Under the pieces are notes generated by a model that saw only the letters and a list, made by a program, of their open reading frames with translations, had not been told where the DNA came from and made no database searches. From Apium graveolens (lineage: Eukaryota; Streptophyta; Magnoliopsida; Apiales; Apiaceae), in assembly GCF_009905375.1 (NCBI RefSeq), contig NC_133650.1, forward strand, positions 60,837,628-60,901,627: a stretch of DNA of 64,000 nt, read 5' to 3'. Position numbers and translations under genes: made by a program. Below are positions 48,401-60,678 of the stretch, piece by piece. Position 1 is the first letter of the stretch, and each line of letters opens with the position of its first letter.

Positions 48401-49527
48401 AGTATTGATATCTCATCCTGGTACTTGAACCCCTATAGAACCTTACCTTGAACCCTGAAAGCCAGATATTTATCAAAGTGATTCCTCATTAATTGATACC
48501 CCTCTTTCCTATCTTAATGCTTGACAATTCTGATATAACCTGAGTTAAAGATCATTTCTTCATACCTTAACACCCTTAGTATTCATGAAGTTTATCTTCT
48601 TGATGATCCAGCACTTGTGCCTTGACGATAAACCATTGCTTTAAGCCCAGTTTGGCATTACCCCTACATAATATCCAATAGCCTCACTAAATTTTCTTGT
48701 CCATGTTTTATATATGAAAACCTTTCCGTTACCCTAATGGAGTAAAGTTTAGTGGATCATGGCCTTGAGATTTAGTACCATATTTCCCGTGTTTCGAGTT
48801 GATCTATAATCCCTTGATAAAAATGTTTACTGTTAAAAGAGATTTTGGTCATAAATCGACATCAGTTTTTGAAATAAATAATATATGGATTTTCAGTCCC
48901 AAAGGGGGATAAATGTTTTCTTTGAATAGTGGATCTGGACTGAGACGCGAGTCCTTTCCACACTTATATTAGGCTTAAAAGTTGCCTAGGAATCCCATCA
49001 ATGTTTTAGAACCCAGCGAGGTTCGGGATTACTTCGCGGCTGATCACCGGCTGTAATCCGTAGCGTCATAAAATGATTTTGATTAAGATATGGTTTTGAA
49101 ATTGTTTTGATACAAGCAAAATGATGCCATCACCCAAAGTTTTATCTCTCGTTATCATTGGTTATGTCTTCCCATTGTCATTCTTTAATGTATATCTTGA
49201 TTTGTGTTTTGTATCGTACTGTTTAGCACTTGTTGAGCATTTGGCTCACTCCTTGCTTTACCCTGATATTACAGCTAGCAGCTATGGTTAGATTCAAGCA
49301 GACCGCCCGTAAGACCTGTGATGCTGATGCTTATGTGCGAGCTCAGTTAGAATAAGAGATAGTAGTTTTGTGTGAGGACTCGCTATTTAAAATCAGCTGT
49401 AATAGATGGTAGTGTTGGGCTGTTCCAAACCCTAAACTGTAAGATCTTGGATTTGGTTATGTTTACTTCTTTTTAAAATGTTGTAATAGTTATATTTAAT
49501 TTTGCTGGTTAAGTTGGGGGTGTGACA
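45457..49527 (+). mobile_element. Solo LTR, Tekay-like (4.07 kb), in the Tat-A integrase
   Basis: Begins TGTTACAACCGGC and ends GTTGGGGGTGTGACA, with 5-bp TSDs CATAA at 45452-45456 and 49528-49532. Its length and ends match the Tekay LTR class, and it carries the same small exon near its 3' end. There is no internal region, so it is the product of LTR-LTR recombination. No other gene is seen inside. Confidence 0.92.
49275..49358 (+). pseudogene. H3 tail-like small exon in the solo LTR
   Basis: CTGATATTACAG ends at 49274. Nine nt later the ATG (49284) opens MVRFKQTARKTCDADAYVRAQLE, then TAA (49353-49355) and GAG|AT where the other copies have GAG|GT. After the initiator Met, VRFKQTARKT differs from the histone H3 tail ARTKQTARKS at three of ten positions, with K4 and K9 kept. 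KQTARK is identical, and the bases AAGCAGACCGCCCGTAAG are ordinary H3-gene codons. The stop and lost donor suggest decay after insertion. Confidence 0.45.
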
Positions 49528-49532
49528 CATAA

Positions 49533-52500
49533 TATGGGAAGTATCTCATCCACCCAATTATTTCTTGACTTCTCAATCCTCTTTCTTAGTCCATCCAGGA
49601 TTATTCGATTTGCTACCTCAGCTTGCCCATTAGCTTGCGGGTGAGCCACAGAGGTGAACCGTAACTCAATCTCATTTTCTTCACAGTATTTCTTGAATTC
49701 CTCGTTGTTGAATTGTGTTCCATTATCGGTGACTAGGATACGGGGAATTCCATATCGGCACATAATGTTTTCTCACAGGAATTGTGCAACCTGCTTAGTT
49801 GTGATCTTGGCCAAGGGTTTGGCTTCAATCCACTTGGTGAAATAATCAATGGCTACAATAAGAAACTTCCTTTGTGTCGTGGCCATAGGGAAAGGCCCTA
49901 GAATATCCATCCCCCACATAGCAAAGGGAATAGGCGAGTTGATAGAGGTCAGCATCTCGGGGGGTTATCTAACAACTGGTGCATGCTTCTGACAGCGATC
50001 ACACTTCTTCACATATTCTTTGGCATCAACCATCATTTCTGGCCAATAGAAGCCTAAACGGGTTATCTTATGAGCCAAGGCCCTGCCCCCCAAGTGTTTC
50101 CCACAAATACCTTCATGCACTTCCTCAAGAGCCAAGCGTGCCTCATCGGGCCTGAGACACCTCAAGTAAGGAACCACGAAAGATCTTTTGTACAAATCCC
50201 ATCTATCAAAGAGTACCTTATTGCCTGAACAGCTAACTTCCGTGCTTCGGTTGCATCGCTTACAAACCAATCGGTTTGAATGTGATCCTTAATAGGATCA
50301 ATCCATGATATCCCCAGGCCTATTGGAGCCACAAGCTTAACATCTATGCTTCTTGTCTTCAAAACACGGAAATACATACTTCCTGAACTTTCTTCTATCT
50401 CAGATGAAGCAAACTTTGATAACGCATATGCCTTAGCATTTTCTTCCCTTGGAATGTGCTCAACATGGCATTCATTAAATTGGGTCATCACAGCCCTTAC
50501 TAGGCGGACATACTTAGCCATCGTATCATCCCTTGCCTCAAATTCTCCCTTTCCTGGGATATGATCAGCTTCGAGTCCCCACGGACCTTTAAGTTTTTGA
50601 CTCTAAGTGTTCCAGCTAGGCCAAGGCCAGCTATCAGGGCTTCATATTCTGCCTCATTGTTTGTGGTTGGGAAGTCTAGCTTCATAGCATACTCAATTAA
50701 GAACCCATCAGAGCTTTACAAAACCAATCCTGCTCCACTGGAGTTTGTTTTTTATGCTCCATCAAAATAGAGAACCCAATATTCTTTCTCCTTATCATCC
50801 TTCTCTTTGCCCCCATTATCGACTCCCTTGTCTTATGGTGTGGTATCTCCCTGCACCCCGATTTCTTGGTTGGGTATGGTACACTCCACCACGAAGTCAG
50901 CTAGCGCCTGGGCTTTTATTGCCGTTCGCGGCTTATACTTGAGATCGAACTCTCCCAGCTCTATTGCCCACTTAATCAATCTCCCACTTGCCTTGGGACT
51001 GTGAATGATATTTCTCAGTGGCTGATTTGTTAGCACCTCAATCTGATGAGCCTGAAAGTAAGGATGCAGCTTTCTCGAAGCCATTACCAATGCTAGAGCA
51101 AATTTCTCAGTAGTTGAATAATTCAATTCAGCACCATGCAGAATTTTGCTGACATAGTATACGGGTTTCTGGACTTTCAGTTCCTCCTTAACCAACACTG
51201 CGCTCAAGGCACTCTCTGAAACAGCCAAGTACAAGAATAAAACTTCACTCAAAACTGGCTTGGCCAACAAAGGGGCATGCGCCATATATTGCTTCAGTTC
51301 TTCGAAAGCCTTCTGGTTTTCTTCGCTCCATACAAAGTCCTTAATATTTTTTAATGACTTAAAGAATGATAGGCACTTGTCTCCTGACTTGGAGATGAAT
51401 CGTCCCAGCGCAACAACTCTTCTTGTGAGCTTCTGAACATCCTTAACAGTTTTTGGTGGTTCCATGTCCAGGATTACCTTTATTTTATCGGGGTTAGCCT
51501 CAATTCCTCTCTTTGAGACCATCAATCCCAAGAATTTCCCAGATCCTACTCCAAAAGCACACTTCGTAGGATTCAACATCATCTTGTGGTACCTCAGGAC
51601 CTCAAAAGCTTCCCTCAAATGGGTTATATGATCAGTCTTTACTAGACTCTTGACTAACATGTCATCAACATAGACTTCCATAGTCTTACCAATAAGATCC
51701 TTAAAAATTTTATTTACCAACCTTTGATAGGTGGCTCCTGCATTCTTAAGACCAAACGCCATAACAAGATAACAATAAACACCAAAGTCAGTGATAAATG
51801 ATACCTTTAAAATGTCATTCTTATGCATCTTAATCTGATTATATCCGCTAAATCCATCCATGAAACTCAGCATCTCATGCCCAGCAGTGACATCAATCAA
51901 AGTATCAATCCTTGGCAATGGAAAACAGTCTTTAGGGCATGCATCATTCAGGTCAGTGAAGTCTATATACATCCTCCACTTCCCATTAGCCTTCTTCACC
52001 ATTACAGGGTTTGCTAACCATTCTGAAAATTGAATCTCCTCAATGAAACCAGCCTCTAAGAGCTTTTCTACTTCCTGTTTTATAGCCTCTTGTCTTTCGG
52101 GGGAAAAATTTCTTTTCTTTTATTTCACTGTCTTCCTGCTTGGATCCACGTTTAACTTATGAGTAATCAGCTCCGGGTCTATGCCTGGCATATCAGCAGC
52201 TGACCATGCAAACACATCACTATTTTCTTGCAAAAATTTCACCAACTTCCCTCTAAGGGGCTCCTCTAATGTGGCTCCAATGAAAGTCATCCTCTCAGGA
52301 TTCTCGGGGTCTAAAGGAATCGAAACCAAGTCTTCTGCTAGCTTTCCTCTCTTCTCATCACTTTCTCGGACATCCATATCTTCAATAGGAAGAACCTGCC
52401 CCCCGACTCCATCTTCCCTCAAAGAGGCCACATAACAGCTTCTTGCCATTTTTTGATCTCCTCTTTCTTCTCCAATCTCATCTCGAGTCGGAAATTTCAT

Positions 52501-52692
52501 AACTAAATGATAAGAAAAAGGGACTGCCTTAAAGGCATGTATCCCTGTTCTTCCCATGATAGCGTTGTAGGTCGAACTAGCCTTCACCACCATAAAGTCC
52601 AACATCTGAGTTGCTTGCCTTGGTTCCTGTCCAATGGTTGTGGGCAACTTGATTATTCCATCTACGGGGGAATTCCACTCCTGCGAATCCAT
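49533..52692 (-). pseudogene. Tat-A pol: protease end, RT, two RNase H domains, integrase core
   Basis: Reading leftwards: protease C-part and linker to ..VDPSRKTVK, stop (about 52120), then an open stretch to RT KKANGKWRMYIDFTDLNDACPK and VYVDDMLVKS, and RNase H (..YSTTEKFALALVMASRKL..). A stop follows GDTTP at about 50840. The second RNase H-like domain has YFDGA*, NNEAEYEALIAGL and RGDSKLI, with two more stops and a frame change near 50520. Integrase has H/C motifs (EGICGKHLGG.., CDRCQKHAP) and the Asp-Asp-Glu residues in MDILGPF, VTDNGTQF and GQAEVANR. Several nonsense changes look like CAA to TAA. Confidence 0.88.
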
Positions 52693-54791
52693 TTATCGGC
52701 ATATCGGTTGGGGTCAATTGGGAGTCATTATACCCCATCCTTAAAAAGGTATCATGGAGAAAAATGTCCACTGAAGCTCCATTATCCACAAGGACCCTTC
52801 TTACCGGGCTGTTCCCTATTATCGGGGTTATGACCAACGGGTCGTCATGGGGAAATTTCACACCCTCCAGATCAGAATCATCAAAAGACATTGTTACTCC
52901 TATCCTAGCCCTCTTCGGGGCTTCCCCAACAATATGCATAACTTCTCGAGCATACGCTTTCCTTGAGTTCTTGGATAACCCTGCAACAGTTGGTCCTCCA
53001 AAAATTATGTTGATTACAGGCCCTTGTGGACGTTGTCCTCTAAAAATTGAATTTATCACTGGTCCCCTAGGTTGGGGATTTCGCCCCTGATCTTCTTGAT
53101 CTCTCCTTCGCTCATCAAAGTTTCTTCTCACTTTGTTATTTCTATCCCCTCCTTCTCCAGTATACTTGTTCAATCTTCCTTTTCGAATCAGAAACTTAAT
53201 TTCGTCTTTCAATTGCCTACACTCATCGGTGTCATGGCCAACGTCTTTGTGAAATCTACAATACTTGCTCTTATCTAGCTTGGCGGGATCAGCCTTCAAG
53301 GGCTTAGGCCAACGAATATCTCTATCTTTCTCGATCTCCATCAAAATCTGGCTTCTAGGAGCATTCAGCTTAGCGTATTCAGTGAATTTTTGCCCAGGTC
53401 CTCCCTCCTTGGGGGTTGAATCAGAATTTTGTTCGGTTCTAGGATACTTGTCCTTAGCAATATACTCCAAATCAGTTTTCCGCTTCTTGCCTCTAGTGGG
53501 TTCATTACTTACTACGGTCTTCCTCATGCTTTCTTCAACCTTGATATACTTCCCTGCCCTCTCCTGGAGCTGCAACATGTTTTCAAGGGGATGTTTGGCC
53601 AAGGACATCTTGAAAAACTCATCCCTAGTTCCTAGTTGCATTGCTATCATGGCTACCTTATCATCAAGATCTGGGACTTTTAAAGCCTCCTTTGTGAAAT
53701 GATACAGGTAATCTCTCAAGGATTCCTTTGCACCCTGCACAATACTCATAAGAGATGCTGAACTTTTCTCATGGACTCTCCCACTGATGAACTGCTTAAT
53801 AAAAGCCTGACTTAACTCTCTGAACGACCCAATAGAGTTTGGGGGCAAGCGACTGTACCATCTTTCAGCCATACCCGACAGGGTTTGAGGGAAGGCCCGA
53901 CACTTTATAGCATCATTCACGGGTTGCAACAACAGTGCATTAGAGAATGTCCTAACATGATTAGCGGGATTTCCCGTGCCATCATAGGCTTTGATGGTTG
54001 GTATCTTAAACTTCCTTGAGATATGGGCATTCATTATCTCTTCAGTGAAGGGAGGAGTAGGATCATCAGGATCTCCAAGGGGAAGGAGATTGCTTGGATC
54101 AGTTCTTGGGACAATAGCCCTTCTCCGTACCGGACCATCCAGGTCTATGACAGGAGGAGAATTTCTCCCCCTAGGGGGTATCTGGGGTCTGGTGGCCTGG
54201 TGAGCTTCTAAGTCGTGCCTTAGCCTTTGGATTTCAGCCTCATGAGCCCTGATCCTTTCCTGCACTTCTTGGGGATTCGCTCCTTGGGTGCTTTGAGGGC
54301 GTTGTCTTCCATCGGCCATCGACTCTTTTCCAAGACACCTCCTTCTTGGGGCTACTTCATCATCCAAAGATTCAGAGTCTCTCTCAGTATAAGGACCAGA
54401 AAATTCCCGATCCTCGGGGATGGGAGCCAAACCTCGTATATAGGGGGGCGATTGCCCTCGTGCTTCACTTCGCCCAACATGTCGCTTCCTTCAACCTCGG
54501 GGTAAAGGGGCATCTCATAAGGGGGTTAGTAGTAATAACATTTGAATATTCATACCCGACGGGTCGAGAAGTCACAGGTACATGTACTTGTTGAACTTGA
54601 GGATTCATACCTTGAATAGTCGGGGGAGTCGTCCCTTGTGGCTGAGGTTGAGTTGCCCCTATCTGGGCTTCCCCTTGAGTAGATGAATAAGTTGAGTGGG
54701 GAGGAATCTCCACGGTTGACGAAATCACCTGGGTTGTCCCTGATGGTGTTCCTTCCTTCAGGGCTCCAATTGTTCTCCGTGTTCTCGCCAT
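52577..54791 (-). pseudogene. Tat-A gag and protease start, with frame changes
   Basis: MARTRRTIGALKEG at 54791 lies just after the primer site, as is usual for Tat gag. The frame changes twice between about 54490 and 54430, then is open to 52577 (MAPIPEDREFSGPYTERD..). Features are a coiled coil with IRAHEAEIQRLRHDLEAH, the gag core (IKAYDGTGNPANHVRTF.., MAERWYSRLPPNSI), a knuckle-like CRFHKDVGHDTDEC and protease VRRVLVDNGASVDIFLHDTF. A one-base shift near 52690 leads into the pol frame. Confidence 0.85.
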
Positions 54792-54806
54792 GGTTGTTGT
54801 TGTGCC

Positions 54807-54824
54807 TTCCCACAGACGGCGCCA
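54807..54824 (-). promoter_or_regulatory. Primer-binding site of Tat-A
   Basis: On the minus strand TGGCGCCGTCTGTGGGAA, two bases after the LTR end CATAACA. This sequence is the usual primer site of plant Tat elements. Confidence 0.9.
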
Positions 54825-54826
54825 AA

Positions 54827-55403
54827 TGTTATGGATTAAAAACTAATATATATATATATAATTGCTGTATTTATTACTAAGGTTCGGGAGCTCAAGGCCT
54901 TTAATGGCTGCTCTCGTGTTTCGTAGCTTAACTCTGCCTTTACGAGATGCCTACGTATCTCTGTGAATTAGAGAATCAAGCCAAAAAACGTAGTTCTGAT
55001 TTGTGGGGTGAGGCCCCTTATATAGATGTGGGGGTCCTTGAATTGGACTTGGTATAGGAGACTTGGTGGGAAAGTCTCATAGTTAGAATGGACTTTGGAG
55101 TCCTAGAAAGTAGGAAACTGACTCCTTATCCTTTTAGATCCCCTTGAGGCTAATCTGCAAGGATTTATATCCTTATCGGGACTTTTCTCAATGGCTGATT
55201 TTTCCCTTAATAATTAATTACGAAATTAATTAATAATATATAGGGTTTTTGGGCCTTCTTTATTCTATTTGGCCTAATCTGGTCTACCAGGCCTGATCAA
55301 CATGCCAACCTTTCTGGTCTGAATATCATACATCTTCTTATTGGGCCTTGCAGCCCAAACTGTAATAATTAATTATGTAATCAGGATTTATTTATCCCTA
55401 TCA
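54827..55403 (-). repeat. 5' LTR of Tat-A (577 bp)
   Basis: Bounded by TGATAGGG and CATAACA on the minus strand, next to the primer site on one side and the TSD ACAGT on the other. Confidence 0.92.
55017..55026 (-). promoter_or_regulatory. TATA box in the Tat-A 5' LTR
   Basis: On the minus strand CTATATAAGGGG lies mid-LTR, a good position for the start of the genomic RNA. The same word is in the other LTR at about 40794-40803. Confidence 0.55.
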
Positions 55404-57355
55404 ACAGTGGATCGTCAAGACATATGACCGGAGATAGAGCCCTGCTATCAAATATGGATTGAGAAAGCTGGCCCACTAGTTACCTTTGGAGATAATAGCA
55501 AAGGTTTAACTGAGGGATGTGGTTGTTTGCAAGCTGGTAATGTTATTATTGAACTCAAACTTCTTTCAACATTAGTGATTTCTTATTTCATATAAAATCT
55601 TTTGAAGTCACTATTGTACATCATCTCTCCCGAAAGATTAAATGTATAATTTTCATTCATTATAGATCTTAAGTATATTTTATCTCTATATTGCCATATG
55701 TTCTGTGATACAGGTTCAGTCTCCAATGGCTTTCTTTCATTGACAGTCATGAGGTTGAAAACCCACAACTTCTATCCCAGACTGTAAAGATAAACACAGA
55801 AACGGAACCAACCAACACTCTCTTACCACTAAAATGTAGTATGAATGAGCGTGAGGGAGATAGTGCCTTAGTGCACCACATAAAGAAGGTTCTGAAGTCA
55901 ACCCAGCAGCTCTGTCTCCTACAAAGATGAGTAGTATTTAAATCGAGACAACTGCTAGCCCCCATACATCTTCTCAAAAAGATGTAATGGCTAAAAAAGG
56001 CACAAAACAGTTACTAGATTCATTCTCTCAACAGGGTGCGTTTATTGAAATTTGCCTGTCGGCCAAGTTTCCGATGTAGTGTCACCACCTCAAACATAAA
56101 CAATTCTTGATGCACAAGGAAATGTCACACACATAAAGGATGAGTTGACGGAAACAAGAGTTTCGACCATTTTAAGGTTAGATTCGATTGTTCAAGGTTC
56201 TTTAATGGACCAACTGCCTTTACATGTGTTAGGAGAGGATACTGATCCAAAAGCCATATGTCAGTGGTCAGTGTCTACCTCCCTAGGCTTAAATCCTCTG
56301 GACGCATCTGCGGATAGTGGATCTAACGTAGGTGCAGATCGGTAACTTGTTGACAATGATTCAGATATTACCTGATGAGTCACAAGGAAATGTCTTCACA
56401 GATATTAGAAAGGAACCTTGATCTTTATGCTAAATTCTTTGGATCATTGTTTACCTTCCCATAATTCAAATCTGGAACCCTAAAAGGGAAACTAGCAACT
56501 TATAGATTATGACTCAGATTCATCTGACGAGTTTAACAAGGATGGGGATTTACGAACTCCCATTGCACCACCTGTGACCTCCTTAAGGATGGCTAAGGTG
56601 ATTTTCCTTGCAGGTACAGCTGAATTTTGGAGCTGTGAGAGGAGTGATACACTTGTGAGAATGAGTGTAAACACGAGTGGAGAGAATAGTGAAACACATG
56701 TGAGGTACACTAAACAGAATCACACACTCACAGTGAGGAAGAAAGATGAAACTACTTGTTATTTCTTTTCCAACCAAGTGATATATGAGAACTCCTTCAG
56801 ACAACGGCATACATTCCTTTTCTAAGAGGGAGATAAAAGCTTTAGTAATAGTTTGGAGGATTCCTCAACCAAGGGGGAGAAATAGCAGGGAGGAAGAAAA
56901 AGGTAAAGCACATGTACACTACAATACACCATTGTTGTTTGTAACTACGGATCCTATTGTATGGGAGAGGTGGTAAACACAAGGTGATTTCCTAGTAAGG
57001 GAAGAAGCTGTTTTCCAAAAGGGGAGTACCATTGGTTTTTTATCTGCGGATCCTTTTTTACGGGAGATGTGGTAAACGAAGGTGATCTTCTTTAAGCAGT
57101 TGATTCTCATAGGGGAGAAGCAAGACAGATATGCGCTTCTCCACAGGAAATGTGGTTGTACAAACGAAGATGAAACTACTTGAAGATATGTTCAGTCTAG
57201 AGGAACATCTATTTGGAATCTGGAAAATGTTAAATGTTATCCAAAACTTTTCTGCTATTTACTTTGCATTTCTGTTTATATCTTTTTCTTATTTGTTAGT
57301 TGAGTTATCCTCTAGGTATTTGTTGTTATTGTCTAACAAACAAATAGGGGGAGAT
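55404..57355 (+). pseudogene. copia-3: protease remainder and decayed env-like region
   Basis: Begins SGSSRHMTGDRALLS, the second half of the protease motif cut by Tat-A, followed by GPLVTFGDNSKGLTEGCG after a frame change. Integrase, RT and RNase H are not recognisable. After about 55980 short pieces resemble SIRE env-like proteins (SSQKDVMAKKG, then RVSTILRLDSIVQGS at 56150-56340). The end has CTAACAAACAAATAGGGGGAGAT. A deletion of most of pol is the simplest reading. A 61-codon minus-strand frame at 55583-55768 is not recognised. Confidence 0.6.
57342..57355 (+). promoter_or_regulatory. Polypurine tract of copia-3
   Basis: AAATAGGGGGAGAT immediately before the LTR start TGAAAGG. Confidence 0.8.
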
Positions 57356-58672
57356 TGAAAGGCATATGTCATAGCCTATTTGTTTATTCAAGGATTTAAC
57401 TCAACTCAAATAAGAATGTAACAAGTAAATAGTAGATCTACCGTCAAAGAGATCTCGCAAAGTAACATCTGTCAAAGGATTCAGAAACAAGGTTCATCTA
57501 CAGACTTAAAGAATTACTTCACTGGAAGAAGTTCAAGAAATTGATCAAGCCTCAGTGATATAAATCAAGATTGTGGATTTAATCAAGTGACAGAGATCTT
57601 GTCAGGGTATCAGATAATTACAGGGATTTAATCTGAAGAAAATCAAGTTATCAAAGTCAAGACATGAAGAAATGTCACGAAAGTTAGTCAATCATGAACC
57701 AGACAGTACATCGAGTGTCAATATTGAAGTGGTGGAATTGATTCATAATTGACAGTGATTTTCCGAAGATTTTCAGAAGAATGGTTGTTGTTGAAGAGTA
57801 GTATTAATTCTCTATTAATTAATTAAGTCATATAGTTTAATTAAGAAAATAAATTATATCTGCAAAGATTAATTTATTTATTAATTGAATTAATTGATTA
57901 ATTAATTCTGAATTAATATTAGGAATTTTTAGAATTGATTTTGAATTTATATTCAATATTAATTCAGCATGACAAACAATTGAACTAGTATGACAATCAG
58001 ATTGTCATACCGAAAGTCATACCAGCTCAAATAGATTGTCATACCGAAAGTTCTACTAGTTCAACAGATTGTCATGCTAGTTCAATCAATTGTCTTGCCG
58101 ATAGTCTTGCCAGTTCAATCAATTGTCTTGCCGATAGTCTTGCCAGTTCATTCAATTTTCTTGCTGATTGTCTTGCCAGTTCAAGTGGATTATGTTGATT
58201 GAAATATAAAAGAATCGAAGCAGCAGACATTTTAACAGACACACAACGAAGTCAACCATTTTCAAGAACAAAAGAAAAGCAGAGCTGTAAATATTCTATC
58301 TTTCAACTGCTTAATTCAGATCATCAATTTCTAGTTATTTAAGTTAAATCCAAACCACTAGAAATCATTCTCTTGTTCTTGTGTAACTATATAGCGGATC
58401 AAAATCCCTATAACTTAATCTTAAATTGCTTTTAGCATTTGATCTTTTTATTGCAAAAATAGAAAAAGTTCATGTCAAATTTATTCTAGATTTGTAATAA
58501 TTAATTTGAGATTAATCCCTTGTAATCGATACCGTTGTTGTAACACCTTTCAAGTTTAATAATATTTTTAATTAACTTGAATTTTGTTTCCATTTTTATT
58601 CCGCACTAAATTTTATTAAACGATATAGTTTGTATTCAACCCCCCCTTCTACAAACATATTGTGACCTAACA
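57356..58672 (+). repeat. 3' LTR of copia-3 (1.3 kb)
   Basis: TGAAAGGCATATG..CCTAACA, then the TSD GTAGA. It is 12 bp longer than the 5' LTR by coordinates, with differences concentrated in the TTGTCTTGCC repeats (57990-58190). Confidence 0.92.
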
Positions 58673-58677
58673 GTAGA

Positions 58678-60472
58678 GAAGTCAATGGCCAAGATACTCA
58701 CTAATCAAGAAACTCAGATTGCTCTACTCCAACAATTGGTGGCTTCTCAACTCCCTCCCACTCAACAACTTGATGCTAACAAAAAGGGGGAGAAAGGCTC
58801 AAGTGAGGGGGAGAAACAGCTCAACATACAAGTCAGCAAAGTGATTGTGCCAGCAATTACTTTCCCAAAGCCACCAGTCATGGACAACATTAACATCATA
58901 AATCTGGCAGCAGCAAAACTAAACACAGATGATAAACTGCTAAAGATTGATGTAGCAGCAGCTGATAAGGAGTTAAAAGAAAAATGGAGAAAGATGGGTG
59001 TAGATATTGAACAAAAGTTTGGGCCAATTAAGAAGCCAGACAAAACATTCATTCATTACTCTCAAGTCAAGAACATTTTTGTGAATGAAATGAGTATGAA
59101 TTATCTGGAAAAAGGCCAAACATCTTGTATCGAATCTCCAAAAGAAGATTTCATCATGAAGCCTAAAAGAAATTACTTAAAGTTCTCAGACAAAAATCCT
59201 ATGGATATTGTGTATGAGACACCTAGGCCAGATGAGAAGAAGCTATTGGCTAGGTCAATTGCCTTTTACAAAGATCCAGTTGATTCAGCACTCAAAAGAA
59301 GATTATCCAAGATTTACAGAAATGGTAAGGAAATTTGTCTGGTGGCTGGACACCCCATGTTTATGGAAGCTAAAATGGAAGAGAAAAAAAGAATCAGGAA
59401 AGAAAAGAAGTAAGCTGCTCTGGATACTAAAAAGCTTAAACAAAAGAAGAAGCAAGCTACTATCTTGGCCAAGCTTCAAGATGTAAAAACCACAACAGAA
59501 ATTCCTGCACAACCAACTGTAATTGCTGAACCTAAGGATCTGAAAGTGCAAGAAGAACCACAACAGATAAGAAGATTCAGATACAAACTCCATTCCAAGA
59601 GAAAATTGGAATTTAGTGATGTGGAAAAGGAAGACCACATTCCCAAAAAGTCTACAACTTCAACTCGGACATCAAAACCCTCAGTGGTCTTTGAAGAATT
59701 CAAGGTGGTGGATCCTAATAGGAACTATCATGGTGAACCCATTATTCCTAAGGATGAGCTAGTAGACTGGGATAGTTTGCCAATTCCTGAGCTAAACTTT
59801 CCTACCTTCAAGACAAAGAAGATAAAGACAAGAGCTAGCAAGAAAGTGAAACCAGTGACTCTCAAATCCAAGACCCTAGTCAAATCTTAATCCACATTCA
59901 ACAAAGGAGATATGTTATACATTTGTGACATCAAAGAGTTTTCTGACATTAACCTCTACTTAGATGAATTGGAAGAAGTTAGAGGAATTGATGCTCACAG
60001 ACATCTTCTTGGAAAGACTGGTATTCAAATATAAGGGAGGAAAAGAGATCATATGGCCACTTCACAGAATTCTTCTAGAAAGCCAATATGTTCTAATAAA
60101 GATCTACTCATCTTTTAAAAAGAACTTTGGATACCATATGACTGCTAGAAGATTAGTTCTAAAGAAGATTGAGGAGCTGAGGAGTAATAGAGCCAAAGAT
60201 GCACTTCCAAAAACTCTATCAATTCCCTTCACAGGAAAGAGAGTGCATTTGAGGCCTTATTAGTTGATAGAATTCAGGGATGAAAAAGGAGTTAGAAGAT
60301 TTTTCAGATTGGAGGACCAGTTGAGTATCTCTAGCAATGAGACTCTATTGGAAATGCAAGGAATGCTAGATATCTCAGAAGCTTATGAACTTGAATTCCA
60401 CAGACAAATCCAAAACCAGATAGAGGAGAACAATAGGAGGCTTGGGAAGAAACCTAGACAATCAAGGAAATA
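58678..60472 (+). pseudogene. copia-2 env-like ORF, C-terminal part
   Basis: Resumes ..EKSMAKILTNQETQIALLQQLVASQLPP.. after the copia-3 TSD. It is Lys/Glu-rich with two stretches likely to form coiled coils. A stop lies at about 59411, a second after ..KSKTLVKS (59887-59889), and the frame changes near 59970. A conserved-looking end segment RLVFKYKGGKEIIWPLHRIL..VLKKIEELRS and ..RRFFRLEDQLSISSNETL follows. It matches the position of the SIRE extra ORF. No membrane segment is evident. Confidence 0.75.
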
Positions 60473-60664
60473 GACTTATCAGCTCAGACTAGAGGAGCAC
60501 CTTGATAATGATTGTGAGCTATTCTTTGTATACTTTGCATTGTTTAATTTTTAGTAAATTTTGCAGCACTTATCAGTTTCATCTACTATTTTCAATCTGT
60601 ATTCTTAGAGTGTTTTGTTATCATCAAGTTTCTCTTAATTTATGGCTACAATTCCAATATACAT

Positions 60665-60677
60665 AAATTGGGGGAGA
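60665..60677 (+). promoter_or_regulatory. Polypurine tract of copia-2
   Basis: AAATTGGGGGAGA, one base before the 3' LTR start. Confidence 0.85.
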
Positions 60678-60678
60678 T

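Larger units (their letters stand above)
40609..55403 (-). mobile_element. Tat-A: Tat-lineage Ty3/gypsy element (14.8 kb)
   Basis: On the minus strand: LTR 55403-54827, primer site, gag, protease, RT, RNase H, a second RNase H, integrase, an antisense gene (42718-44728), tandem repeats, polypurine tract and LTR 41179-40609. A second RNase H-like domain and extra antisense coding after pol are known for plant Tat elements (Ogre/Retand/Grande relatives). TSDs are ATAGT (40604-40608) and ACAGT (55404-55408). About 4.1 kb of the length is an inserted solo LTR. Confidence 0.92.
36887..58672 (+). mobile_element. copia-3: SIRE-type copia inserted in the copia-2 env-like ORF
   Basis: LTRs at 36887-38191 and 57356-58672 begin TGAAAGGCATATG and end TGTGACCTAACA. 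The TSDs are ATAGA (36882-36886) and GTAGA (58673-58677), one base apart. Removing the element restores an open codon series ..SDI-EKSMA.. in the host frame. It is itself interrupted by Tat-A (40609-55403). Its own remaining internal DNA is only about 4.4 kb, with most of pol absent. Confidence 0.9.

Noticed and set aside
54750..54791. Tat-A gag begins MARTRRTIG, which also resembles the histone H3 start MARTKQT.
   Set aside because: It follows directly on the primer site and has the usual Tat gag start. The likeness ends after six residues and lacks the RK at positions 8-9. I take it as chance, and as a reminder of how easily short MART-like starts arise.
56583..56825. Facing ORFs on both strands.
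   Set aside because: The plus frame fits decayed SIRE env-like coding; the minus frame is its shadow.
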